From Perognathus longimembris pacificus (lineage: Eukaryota; Chordata; Mammalia; Rodentia; Heteromyidae), in assembly GCF_023159225.1 (NCBI RefSeq), contig NC_063188.1, forward strand, positions 12,545,086 through 12,609,085: a stretch of 64,000 bases of DNA, written 5' to 3'. Shown piece by piece: positions 13,363 to 26,400 of this stretch (positions within the stretch are counted from its first letter, which is position 1; every line of letters begins with the position of its first letter). The notes beneath the pieces are model-generated. The model was not told where the DNA came from and ran no database searches. It saw only the letters and a list, made by a program, of their open reading frames with translations. The position numbers and the translations under genes are program-made.

Positions 13363-13557
13363 TTTTTTTTTGCCAGTCCTGGGGTTTGAACTCAGGGCCT
13401 GAGCACTGTCCCTGGCTTCTTATTGCTCAGGGCTAGCACTCCACCTCTTGATCCACAGTGCCACTTCTGGCTTTTTCTGTATATGTGATGCTGAGGAATT
13501 GAATCCAGGGCTTCATGTATGCAAGGCAAGTACACCAGTAGGCCATATTCCCAGCCC
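13363..13557 (-). repeat. IDL-Geo SINE
   Basis: Antisense dimer flanked by imperfect duplicates catttatgac and catttatgtc. Confidence 0.85.
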
Positions 13558-13703
13558 CATTTATGTCTTAAGAATAAGAAACATTTTCTTTTTTTTTTTA
13601 AAGAATACAGTTTCCTACATGACTACAATATCATTCTGTCATCCCTTTGGCCTTGGTATAATATTCATATCCAATGTTTCCCAAGTGTTTGTAGTCGATG
13701 ACT

Positions 13704-14465
13704 TGTTATATCCTGAGAGCAAGAATAATCCATGGAGGCACAACTAAAGGTAGGAAGGGGTTTTATTTACAAAGGAGCTTTATTTACAACCTAAAATCCA
13801 GAACTAGAACATCCCTCCCCCTCCAAATGCTGGCCTGTGACTACCTTGTTCTGGGCTAGATAACCAGAACCCAGAACCCAGCCCTGACCTGCAAACCTCC
13901 ACTCCTTAACCTCCAACCACCCCAACCTCCAACCCCCAAACCTCCAGAGGAACAAGCTTCTTTCTATTCCTCCTTCCTGCAGGCCTTGTCTCTCCTCAGG
14001 CCTCAGATTCCCCCACAGGCCTTAGGCCTCTCCACAGACCTCAGGCTTCACACCTCTCTACAAGCCTCAGGCTCCATACTTCCCCATAGGCCTAAGGATC
14101 CGGGCTCCTCCTCAGGACTCAGGCTCCAGGCTTGCTAGGCTTTGCTCCTCTGGCAGGCACGGCCCTGCCTGCTTCTCTCTCTTCTCTCTCCACCCTCTCC
14201 TCTTCTTCTCCTCCTCTTCCCCCTCCAAACAGGCAGCATATATATACACTCCGGCCCTCTGATGCCCCGCCCCCCTCCAGCCACCTGACCCACTTAGAGG
14301 ACTCACTTAGAAGTGTCACCATGGCAGTGAAGCTGGCCGTGGGGTGGGACTTCCTAGGCTGCCCCTCCCACATTCCTGATGTAGCCTAATGTCACGCCCT
14401 CTTCTGTGAGTCCATGGCAGTGACACAGGAACAGGGTGGGATTTCGCAGCCTGCTGGTTATTACA
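13704..14465 (-). mobile_element. Solo LTR of an endogenous retrovirus
   Basis: The 762-bp block begins TGTTAT and ends ATTACA (TG...CA ends) and is flanked by a 4-bp duplication GACT (13700-13703 and 14466-14469). On the minus strand a TATA box (TATATATA, about 14246-14239) precedes two AATAAA signals (13784-13779 and 13767-13762). No internal retroviral sequence lies beside it. A 4-bp duplication fits a gammaretrovirus-like class I element. Confidence 0.7.
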
Positions 14466-14469
14466 GACT

Positions 14470-15000
14470 AAGAAAGCTATATTTAAATTCAGATTTCAGA
14501 TTAGGCATTACATTTAATCCATTTAGGTTCCTCTGATCGAGAGTACTTCTCTGCAACCTTCAATGGCTTCCTCCAAAGTCTACAGAGAGGTTAATAACAA
14601 TAAGCGTGTCCTTCGCTTTAAAGGCTAAGAAACCCCCCAGTACAATTATAATATGAAAATGGACCCACGTAACCCGAGGCTGTGGGGACCGATGGAGAAT
14701 GATGGAAGAAGTGACACTGATCAAGATACTGTATTTATAAATTGACATATTGAATTGAAATCCTGTTTTACAACTTAAAGATTTCTTTAAGAGTTTTTTC
14801 AGTGAATTTTGAGACATAAAAATGTCAAGTTTTGTACCCAACGTATATTAACAAGTCCCCACTCAGGTTGAGTGCCAGAGACCCTTATAACAACTATTTC
14901 CCTTTCATCCCTTTACCAGAATGTGGGCTTTTATTTATATAGTATTTGAAACACAGTAAATGTATTATATGAAGGTATTAGGAGCCACTAGGTATGTATC
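14470..15000. other. Unique AT-rich sequence upstream of the MAP7D3 promoter
   Basis: No gene or repeat recognised between the solo LTR and the promoter. Confidence 0.4.
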
Positions 15001-15246
15001 TTAACGGACCTAACGGACGGGAAGACAGGACGTTACTGCATTGCCATGCGACGTAACGGTGGAGATACGTAGAACTCAAGCAGGCTGCTGATTGGCTGGT
15101 GCCCAAAACGTCACAATGGCAGCAGGCTGCTGATTGGCTGGTGCCCAGAGCATCAGAGCATTTAAAGCGCGGATGCAGGCGAATTTCTTCTTTGTCGCTG
15201 GCCAGCGGGCGAGGCGGAAGTGGCTATTCCACCGGAGCCAAGAACC
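15001..15246 (+). promoter_or_regulatory. MAP7D3 promoter and 5' leader with duplicated inverted CCAAT box
   Basis: Just upstream of the MAP7D3 start is a locally CpG-containing stretch. The block GCAGGCTGCTGATTGGCTGG occurs twice (about 15080-15108 and 15122-15147); each copy contains ATTGG, an inverted CCAAT box of the kind bound by NF-Y. Between them lies ACGTCA, a half CRE-like site. A TATA-like ATTTAAAGCG sits at about 15159-15168. The transcription start is inferred to lie between there and the ATG at 15247. Confidence 0.6.
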
Positions 15247-15487
15247 ATGCCTAAACCCAAAGGTAGGAGGCAGAGCGTTAACCCTTCCACCGCTGCCCCA
15301 CGGCACCCACTGGGGAACACACCAACACAGCCTTCACAGCCACCACGTCCTCGCCTTGCGCCACCCCTCGTACCATCAGCACCACCAGTGGCGGGGCCCA
15401 GTTCGTATCCAACCACAACTGTCCCCTTGGCCATAAACACCAGCGACACTAGCAGCACATCCTTGAAAGAACTTCGAGAACACGAAC
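15247..15487 (+). CDS. MAP7D3: MAP7D3 coding exon 1 (residues 1-80)
   Basis: The ATG at 15247 has A at -3. An in-frame GTG lies upstream at 15220, but no upstream in-frame ATG was relied on. The exon is rich in Pro, Ser and Thr and ends with SLKELREHE, comparable to the SLRELR segment of human exon 1. The donor is GTGAGT at 15488 and the exon ends in phase 1. The low-complexity N-terminus differs from the human one, so the start is probable rather than certain. Confidence 0.7.
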
Positions 15488-17402
15488 GTGAGTAAACCAG
15501 TGGTTCCTCCTATAGTGTGGGGAGGGGGGAAGGTCGAGTAAACTTGGACGTAGAGGAAGACAGGGGGGAGGTGGGGATTCTAGGCCCCCTGAGCCCAAGG
15601 GAGCTCTTTTGTATGGAGTTACCTTGACCTATCTGGCTCTACTTCATCCATCCCCTCTAAAACTTCTTAGGATACAACAGGGGTAGAAGGGGAAATGGCC
15701 ACTCAGTGACTTTGCACTCTTTGTGAAGGCCAAAGTTTCTTTACCAATGGCTGAACCCCCTTGAGTGGGTAGTTGGAGAAGGAATCACCTGTGAGATGCT
15801 AGTTGCCACAGACTAAAGCTATGTGGGATGTCACAATATAACCTTTATGGGACATCACAATTGTTGCCATAGAGATCCCAGTTGAAAAGAGAAAAATGAT
15901 AGCTTTTTGGTCTTAAGGACCTAATAACTCAGATAAGCGATGCCCTGGCACTGGGTACCTGAATGGGAAGGGTCCCTCAAACCCGGGGTCTACCACAAGC
16001 CATGGCCGGAAGAGGACAGTCAGCCCACTGAATTTAGTAATAAATTTGCTCACTTTCTTTAATCTCCTGCCAAAACAGTACTAAAGATACTTTATTGGTG
16101 TGTGTGTATGTATTCACATAGACATGTGACTGAGAGACTAAGTGCAAGGGACTAACTTGTAGATTATATTTGTTAATATTTGTCAATTCCTAATCATTGA
16201 ATTTTTGAACTGTTTAAAATTAATACAATTTTCTTAATGTTAATATAAATTGTTCTTATTTGTAGAGTCTATTATTAATATTTTCATTAATCCATAATTG
16301 TTGACTTGTTCAATTGTTCAAAATTGTTGATACAAACTTTTTAAATAATTTTGTTGATTTCATTAACACAAATGGTTCTAATTTGTAGATTTATATTTGT
16401 TGTCAATATTTTTGTTAATAATTGTTCAATTTCTGAAAGTAATTGTACTCCACAAAACTACCAATACTGCCATTATTAAGAGAACTAAAAAGTATCTAAT
16501 CTTCAAATTTAGCCAGGACATAACTTATCTCAGTTATTAGGTCCCTAAGACCAAAAACTATCATTTTCTCTTTTCATCTGGGATCCTTTGGCAACACTTG
16601 TGATGTCACAGGTTATACTATAACATCCCACATAGCTTTAGTCTATGGCAACTAGCATCTCGTAGATGAGTCATTCTCCAACTACAAGGATATGTGCCCT
16701 ATTTTCGTTGCCCATGTTAACTACCTTCATATATAGTATGTATTTTGTATGTATGTATGTATGCATGTATAATAGGGGAAAATTTCCTGTGCATACAAGG
16801 GTAAAATAACTTTTAATATTCTCCATCCCCTTCCTCATGTGTGGGGATATTAGCTGTGGTTACACATGGAATTAAAATATTCAGAGATGCCCATACAATA
16901 AATAACTTTCCTATGTATCAGCCTTTGGCTTTTCTTTCCCTCAAATTGTGGTTTCCTACTCTTATACATTACCCTGATTACTGTCCTTCTAATTACTTTT
17001 CTACCTGTTACAAACACACATTAGCATTTTGTACCATTCCTACTTGTTTGCTTGACATTTTTTGTCGTTGAAAATGATGGAGATGGAATTCAGTGGGAAA
17101 TATACACAATGAACATATCCTACTGGAGCTCCTAGGTTCAATTCCCAGCAATTGAAAAAAAAGCATAGAAAATGGTTTTAAAACAACAGGTAAGTGGTTT
17201 GTAATCAGCATAGAGAGCCCCCTGATCTAAGTAATTTATAAATATAGTTTTTAATATTGGGCCCAGTAAAACATCCATGTTGATTCAGATGCATGCATTC
17301 TTAACCCTTTCTCATTCTAAATTCCTAAATCATAGCAAAACTTTTTAAACCTGATTCTTCACCAGCTAGTTTTTCTAATTCTTGGTGGAAAGCTATTAAC
17401 CT

Positions 17403-17448
<46 letters not shown>

Positions 17449-20400
17449 CTTAACCACAAGCTTATGTTCCCACTATCACTAGCAATTCTAATTGCCGTTT
17501 GTCCACAGATACTTTGGCACATCCACATGAAACACTTTCTAAATGTTTTTGGTGGTACTAGGGTTTGAACTCAAGGACTCACATTTGTCAGGCAGGCACT
17601 CTACCACTTGTGGCACAGCTTCTTAATTCTTTATTACTATATTTCTGAACATCATAGTTACTTAATATGTCATTTTTTATTATCAGAGTAAGCAAACATG
17701 ATTTTACTTTATACAAGTGACCTGATCCTTTCATCAAATATTCATTTGGCTGTGGCTTGTTAATCCCTTGTATTTATTGTACTCTTAGCTAATATTTTCT
17801 CTCCTTTATCTCTTTGTATTTCAGTTGATGTGGTTCAAGTAATGGCTAGACACCATTGCCAGACTCTCATCTATTCTCCATTTCTCTCATCAAACGTTTT
17901 TTTTTTTTGCCAGTCCTGGGCCTTGGACTCAGGGCCTGAGCACTGTCCCCTGGCTTCTTTTTGCTCAAGGCTAGCACGCTACCACTTGAGCCACAGCGCC
18001 ACTTCTGGCCGTTTTTTGTATATGTGGTGCTGGGGAATTGAACCCAGGGCTTCTTGTATAGGAGGCAAGCACTCTTGCCTCTAGGCCATATTCCCAGCCC
18101 CTTCTCATCAAATTTAAGATTAGCATTTAAGGTGGTATTTAAGGTGGTTTGTGTAATATGTCAAAAAGTTGTATCTAAATTATGATATCATGCTGATGTC
18201 TATTCCTTCTGTAGTACCTGCTGTTTCTTTTCTGAAAAACGATATGAAACAAAAATTGGTAAGGCAGAGAAGAGAAGAAATGAACAAGAAGTATGAAGGT
18301 ATATTCTGGATGTTTTTCTTTAAATCAAAATGATACAATTAATTTAAAGTTATATCATTTTAATTGGTTTCACTTGCTTTTCTAATCTGTGTGATAGATT
18401 GTAATTTTTTTAGAGACGTGTATTTCATTAAATCCATAATAAAGCAGATAAGTAAATTAATTTAAAACTAAGGTATGAACATGTCTTCGACAAACCGAAT
18501 GGAATTTCAGTAAAAATTATACTGAAAATTAAAAAAATTGTTAAATGTCTTTTTATGGTGCTCTGTTTTAAAGTTTGATGTTGGATAAATTAGGACTTAA
18601 AATAATCTTTGTAAACCTTGAAAACAGTTATTTCTTTTTTTTTTTTTTTTGGCCAGTCCTGGGCCTTGGACTCAGGGCCTGAGCACTGTCCCTGCCTCTT
18701 CCCGCTCAAGGCTAGCACTCTGCCACTTGAGCCACAGCGCCACTTCTGGCCGTTTTCTGTATATGTGGTGCTGGGGAATCGAACTTAGGGCCTCGTGTAT
18801 CCGAGGCAGGCACTCTTGCCACTAGGCTATATCCCCAGCCCCACAGTTATTTCTTTCTTCTATGATCTTATAAATCTAGTGGCAAAACTATAGTTCAACT
18901 TTATTCAAATGGAATATAAATAATTCTCCTTTGGATGGAGAAGTTATAAAAAATACTATCTTGGTGGCTGTATCTTACAACTGTGTAGATTCTAAGACTT
19001 GGTTAGGAAATGTTTCCATATGGGAAAACATGCACTTCTATCATTGGGTAAACCAATTACCTTCATTAATGTAAAGCTTGACTGACCGGTGTTAGGCCCT
19101 GCCAGAAATTCCAGCAGACATCCATGCACAGAACACAAAGAAAGGTTCATTGCCAGCAAAGCGACCAACAAGGCCCCTTCTCACAAAATGAGAAGTCCCA
19201 GCTATTTTCTGAGGTGATCTACATTACTTACAGAGGCTAGGAGGGACAAGGAGGCAGGGACCTTGGTGTGGGCATGTGAGCCAGGGACTTCATCATGGTG
19301 GCCTAGGATTTATGGCTGCTGCCCAAGTGGTAGATAAGGGGTCTGCAGCTGCCCAGACTTGAAGGTCACTTTAAGGGGATCTTGTTGCTTTATATGGTTG
19401 TAACTTCCCCAAATGAGTGCCATCTCAAGGTAAAGAGGGGAGGAGGCTGTACCAAATGGGTCTACTGTTGCCTGGGAGAAGAGGATGCTAAGCTATGGGA
19501 AAGCAGCCTACTGGACTAACACTTGGTAATAGGAGGATTCTGAAAGAAGTTTCTTAAAGAAGGAAGCTTCTGTGCATGTGGGTTTTCTTTTTGTATTTTA
19601 AAATAGTGTATGAATCTAGCAGAGACAGGTGTTGGTGGCTCACCCCTGTAAGTCTTAGCTACTCAGGAGGCTGAGATCTGAGAATTGAGGTTCATAGCCA
19701 GCCTGAGAAGAAAAGTCCCCATGAGACTCTTATCTCCAATTAGCCACTCAAAAACTGGAAGTGGAAGTATGATTCAAAGTGGTAGAGTGCCATCCTTGAG
19801 GCACTGAGTTCAAGCCCCACGCTGACAAAAAAAAATCTAGCAGGGCTTGAGTTCAAATCTAACTAGCAAAAAAAATCACATGAAAAAACTTCTTGATTGT
19901 GAGTTTTCGTTTAGACAAGATAAAGATCTTCTGAGTCAGACACTAGTTCTTCAGAGTTAAAATAAACACCTAGTAAAAAATGGTTCTTTACTGACAACTT
20001 TGCTTATGTACATAAAGCTTCAATTACTATCATAGGTTAGGCTGTGTTTAAAAATACACAAGTGAGATAGATTCATGGTTTTCATATATATGTATGTATA
20101 TATATGGAAAACTTACTTTCTTGGTTTTCGCACATTGAAAATGTATTTGGAATCATTTAGCCAATACTGAAAAGAACTTTCTCGAGAAAGAACGAAGAGC
20201 CCAGCTTCAATTTGAAAAATGGCTAGAAAGCAAGCAACAGAAAATTAAAGAACAGAAACGAAGAGATGAGCAACGACGAATGTCTGTTGAATCCAAAAGG
20301 AAGCTGAAACTGGAACAAGAAACGGTATGTGATTTTTCTAGCTTAGTCATCAGATCTATGAATGTGATCTTTAGGACGTTTTCTCTTAACCCTTTTGTAC

Positions 20401-23400
20401 CTTTTCTGGGTCAATGGAAAGGAAACAACCTTTACTCCTGTCTTTTATTCTTTTCCTTTCCCTCAGCATTAGAGGCCTTACCCTACCCTGGTGAAGTCCA
20501 CTAAGACTTGCAGACCCAGAAACAACCCCATCTGACTTTGAGGATATAGCTTCTAGGGTACCTGTGATCTGGGGTTTACTCTAAGATGTTCTTTCTACTC
20601 CCAAGAAAAACATTCGTTGTTGTCTTATTGCCTAGACACTAAGGCTAGATCTCAATGCTTCACCTCCTAGACTTGTGCCATCTGACTGCTTTCTGCCAGT
20701 CTCTCTAGTTGTATGACTTTCCAGCCAAGGAACAACACTTGTGCCCTCTCTCTCTTCCTGGTTTTCTCTAGTCTGATGAGCTCCTAATCCTTCCCTTCCT
20801 TGCCCCTAATCCTTTTATTCACCCCAGTCACATTCCTGAGAGGGCACTCCTGGATCTATTGTTCATAGTTAGCATTCTCACTCTTGTTTGATGGCACCTG
20901 TGCTGCCTTTTCCTTCCTGAACTCTTGTTTCCTTCCTGAACTCTATCAGACACCCTGTTGTTACAAGTGGCTTCATGGTGTCCTCTTTTTTTTTTCCTTA
21001 TGCTTCCTCACTTTGTCTTTTGTTATTTAAACTTGGCATGTGTCTACTTGTCTCGTTCTGGATGACCTTTCTCTTGGACACTAATTTTTTTTCTCATAAG
21101 TCATTCCACTACTGTATTTTGAAAATACTTGAATCCCTTTGAATCAAAACATCTTTTTACTGGTCTATGGGAAGGATATGAAGGCCAGATAGTGGATGAA
21201 GTGAAGAGAGTTCGAGGGCTGCTTTTGTTCCTGAAAATAGAAAATCACATACAGAATAAGGAAAGGTTTCTGGAGATGATTCCAATATCTAGTAAAAGTG
21301 AAAATTAAATGGTTACGAGACTCAAGTAAAAGTGAAAATTAAATCAAGTAATAATAATAATAATGCATAAAGTATGATTAGCATACACTGAAGGATACCA
21401 AATCGTCTTTATAGCAAAAATTTGACTCTAAATTATCTAAATATATAAACAAAGAGGAAAGCATGGATACTTCTTTATTTCAGTGTCCATAAGATTAAAA
21501 TTTATTCAGGAGAAGTACTGGTATTGTTTGATACCTAAAACAGACTTTTACTTTTGATGATGGGATCTTTTCTAAACCAAAAATTAAAATTATGCTAACC
21601 AATATAATTTATATATTTGAAAGTGCTGCCTTTGTTTTAAACAGGAACATTATAAGGCTGTTGTTAATCGTACTATGGAAAGAACCAATCGCCTTGAGGC
21701 AAAGAGATTATCATTGGATTCAACTACCGTTGGACCCACTGGTAAGTAATGCAATTGTTAAATTTTAAGTTCATTAATCTTTAAACATTAGCTTGTATTT
21801 TCAGGAATGTTTAATTCTTTGTGTATAAAATAAAATGCTTAACATAGTTAATTTAGATTTAGATTTATGTCATATGCCATTACAGAAGAAACACTTAAGA
21901 TTTTATCATGGATTTTAATTCTTAAATTTATAATCAGCATGAAAATGATGCATAATTACATTGCTTATCCAATGCGGGACATAATTTTACAATTTCATCA
22001 AGTTTAATACATGCAATAAGGAAGGAATAATTGATTGAGCGTAGGAATTCAGGGCCTGCCTGGACAATGTAGTAAAATCCCCATCTCAAAAAAAATAGTA
22101 TTATTTTTGTGTCTCATGAATTGACTGAGGTATGTTTAATGGCTTGAATTTGAAAATATTTCTTTTTTGTTAGGTGCCTTGGCATTGTTTGAGCAATGCT
22201 AATGGCTATAAAATTCTAGCACAAGGCTGGGCATCTAGCTACTTAAGAGGCAGAGATCTGAGGATCATGATTCAAAGCCAGTCCAGGCAGGAAAGTCCAT
22301 GATCCTTTTTTTTATATACATACAAACAGGTGCTTGGTTATGTCTCCTAAGCTTATCCTTACTGTGGCCCGTTGGCCTGTTCATGCCTGACTTGGCCCAG
22401 GCTAGCTCACAGTGGGCGGACTAGCCCACACTAGGTTATGGGACCAGTAAGCACCTGTGTGTGTGCTAGCTGAAAGGAGCTTGGTCCGGTCGGCAGCAGG
22501 AGTTGAGATTGTTAGATTCGGGCCTCTGCTATGGGCACAGGCTTTGGGAGGGGTGGGACCCCAGAGGTACATGGGAGTTTGCTCTCTGGCCCTCAGGTGG
22601 CTCTGACTGTCCCTTGGCTTCCAGCTTGTGTGCATACACTTTGTGGCTTCTGACCAGGAAGTGATACACCAGCAGCTGGGTGACGAGACCTAGCTCGAGA
22701 TTTTCTTTTTTTGCCAGTCCTCTGGCTTGAACTCAGGGCTGAGTTTCTTTTGCTCAAGGCTAGCACTCTATCACATGAGCCACCACACCACTTCCAGCTT
22801 TTTCTGTTTATGTATACTGAGGAATGGAACTCAGGGCTTCATGTATGCTAGGCTAAGCCATGTTCCCAGCCATGGTTTCGTCTCCAATTAACCACCAGGA
22901 AACTAGAAATAGCACTGTTGTAGAGCACTAGCCTTGAGCAAAATAGCTCAGGAACAGTGTCTAACCCTTGATTTCAAAGTTCCATAACTGACCAAAATAA
23001 ACTAGCACAATACAATATTCTAGGTGAAACCATTTAATGTATAAACAGTTGTTGCAATGGTTATTAACCTAGCAAAAAAGAAGTCTGGTTTTATCTTTTA
23101 AAAAATCTTATAATTGCCATATGTTGAAAAATACTTGGGGAAACAAGGTTTTTGTTTGGTTCAAATTCATGTTACATTACTTGTATTCTTAGTTATAACT
23201 TGTACAATTTCAGCAATAAACTTCAGAGGTCTTTTTTTGCTACCAGTCTGAGGGCATTATATTTTTTGTAATAGTCTGAGAGCAGACTAAGCTTTTACAT
23301 AACCTAGGTTCATTCACAGATTAATGGAAGGGGCTTTTCTTTAAGTATCTCCCTTGTTATATGGTAAAAATTAATTTCTTCACCAATTAAATCCTTTAGA

Positions 23401-26400
23401 AAAATGAGGTAACATTAATTATAATGTCACAAGTATGCACTTTTATTTGAATCCAAGAGTTGACTATGTTTTACCAAAGATTTTCTATGAGTCAACAGTC
23501 TACATATTTATTGAGCCATGTAACAAAAGGGACAACTGGGTCACTGTCCAGATAGTTAAATTGCACTGAAAGAGTAACCTCAACTAACTTTAAAAATATT
23601 TCTTCATTGATATTTAATGGATTATATTATGGCAGTTACTTTGCGAAGTAACCTACTTACAGTACAGTATATTGCACCTTCTGAAGTAATGAATACCATA
23701 ATTAGTTATCACTGAAAAGCTCTTAAAACTGAAATGAAACATGTTCTACCCAGAGATATTTCAGACCCAAAGTTTATTATTGGACATGTAATAATTTTAA
23801 AAGAGTCTGATTTTTATGATTCTGTTTTAAATCTTAACTGAGTCAAGTAATTGGTCTTCCACTCATTTGTGACTCATAGTAACCTTGCACTAGTCTGTTA
23901 TTTCTTATAATCACATTAGCTGTATCAAGAATTGTCAAATGATGGTATGTTATCAAAATGTACTTTACTGTCAAGCCTCAAAAGAGAATTTTTAACACAA
24001 TCCTCAATATCTTGATCAAGAATATTTCAAGTAAAATAAAAATCTATCTGTGGAACATGTTATTTTTCTGTATCAATAGCTATGAAATATTTGGTTAAGT
24101 TAGGATACCTTATATATTAATTATCACCTAATATAATCAAATTAAAAGTTACTTGTAGTATGAAACAGATTGTATATAAAATTTAAAGTTCCTAACTGAG
24201 GAGCTATCGTGTTATCAGACCATTTTGTAACTTTAATCTCATTTCTAATAACATAAAGAGAACTAGCTTTAAGCTTGAGATGTAGAATCTTCCCATAATA
24301 TTTGAGATTAAATAAATCTTTATAAGCAAGTGTAGAGAAAATACAAAATGTTGTATAAAGCAGGGAACTAACTCTTGAAATAGATTTAAGTAGTTGTTGA
24401 AAAATAACCCTTCTTTTCTCTTTCTTTTTGGAAAACAGATCACAGACGAAGCTCAGTAGTGAGTAGTAAAGAGAACAAGCCCCATTCTTGTGTGGACAAA
24501 GAAGGGACAGACAATAGCCAAGGTGATTAGTTGTTGCTAAGTACAAATACTGCCATTTGCAAGAAGTATATTGATGTCAACATTGAGTTGCTTGAAAAGT
24601 CATTCCTGAAACTGGAAGCCAGAATACCCTTGAACTAAAAAAGAAAGAAAAGAAAAACATCCACTTTGCTCTCATGCTTATTTGGTAGAATCCAGAATCC
24701 AGAAAAGGCTATCTTTAAGATTAAGCCTATAATTCTATCATTCTTGTTATCATTTGACAAGAGGTCTATAATCAAGCCTTAGAAACAAATTGCTGAATAG
24801 TGGGTATAGGTAAGTTTGTACCAGAGAACTGGATTCACCTCAAGCATTTCATCAGTTTGCATGTAGAAGTTAAAATTGCGGGACACGTTTTGGACAGAGC
24901 TTTCCTTCAATGGCCTATATATCTTCACTACCAATATTTACCCATAGACTTAATAATTACTAAATTTATTTATTTCTCTTTAACACATTTCCCTCTAGTA
25001 TTTCCTTTTCACATGTTTACTTGCTTTTTGTTTCATACTAGTTGGAGATTTGCTTAGTTTATTCAACCTAACTCACACTGGAACAAATACCATTGTTGCA
25101 AGATATTTACAGCAAAGTTCACCTTTTCTTGCTTTCTTTTTTTCTCATTGGATATAGTACTTTTTTTAAATACTCATCTTTTCTGATGCTCTATTTTACA
25201 CCTCCCCTCCCATATGTAAATGGATGCCCACTTTCTATATACATTGCCAAAATCACCCTCAAGGAGAGTACACAGATAAATCCTTCCACAACTATATAAA
25301 GTTGCCTGGTTCTACATTTTGGCATTATCTACTTTCTCCCTTTTTGGATGAGACAGAATATTAGTATTTTGTTTATTTCCTAGGATATATGCATATATAT
25401 ACATAGATGTGTTATATATACTTATTTATATATATATGGGTTGTTAAAGCTGGAAAGGTCCTTTAATGTTTATGTCACTCTGAATAATGTCTAGGTATGT
25501 GATTTTTAGTATCATCTCAATTTAAACAAATATTCTAAAAAGTCAAATACGGATCATTTTATGTAATTACCCATCATAGTGAGACCTTTAACCCTAGTTG
25601 AGATGTTCAGATTATATTATAAAAGTGTTGAAAACCTTGAAAATTTTATGCAAATTAATTTTCAATGTAACATGTTTAAAACATGTTATTAAAACATGGA
25701 GAAACATCTTATTTTCATGTATAATTGTCACAACGAGTGATTCTGGTGTTTTTGAAGTACTAAGTTTGTGATGGTCTTCTTGTAAGTCTGGGATGCACTT
25801 TCTAAGCTGTATCTAATTCCTGTTATTTTGTTTTCTCTATTCCTATTCTTGCACTAGTTTCTTGCCAAATTTCTAACTTTACCCACCCTTATTCAATTGC
25901 AGCAACACGCAAATACGTGTTACGCTATGTTCAAGTCCCATTACTTAACATCCGTGATAAGGAATTGAAAACATCTATGATTGTCCAAAAGTCCAAAATA
26001 CAAGACCCTCGATCAAGGGCAGTATTGCCTGAGGAAACAGTTGAGGCTCCGGAAACTACCATCAAAGTGTCACCTGATACTAGAGCAGACATATCATCTG
26101 AGGTGAATGTGAATGTACCCACAGTCAGCACAGAAGTACATCCCCTGGCAACCATCAGCACATTCCTGATGGTAAGTATGGACAACACCTATGTGCCCTC
26201 CAAGGTTGCTGTGCAAGTCTCACTGGAAAAAAATAAGAAAAAAAACACCAAGGTAGCCATAGAAATGCCCAGTAGAATGAGCATGGAAGCACACCCCGTA
26301 GTGAGCAAGGATACCTCTCCCATGGCCAGTGTGGACAACTATTCTGTGACAAGTTCCAAATCTCCACTGACAAATTCACACTCATTATTGATGACGATCT

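Larger units (their letters stand above)
15488..18214 (+). other. MAP7D3: MAP7D3 first intron as now spliced
   Basis: Contains the long inverted repeat (15770-16684), an ATGT-type repeat (about 16737-16770), a (CA)n run (17403-17446), a tRNA-like SINE fragment (about 17548-17622) and the disrupted exon 2 with its SINE. Confidence 0.7.

Noticed and set aside
1..14465. A possible first exon of the next gene expected by human synteny (ADGRG4) at the left edge
   Set aside because: No signal peptide-coding exon or conserved protein segment was found; the region is repeats and unique non-coding sequence.
24142..24546. 134-codon minus-strand frame overlapping MAP7D3 exon 6
   Set aside because: It is a shadow of AT-rich intron and the plus-strand exon; no conserved domain or splice context.
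25093..25299. 68-codon plus-strand frame in a MAP7D3 intron
   Set aside because: Hydrophobic low-complexity reading of AT-rich sequence with no splice or family support.
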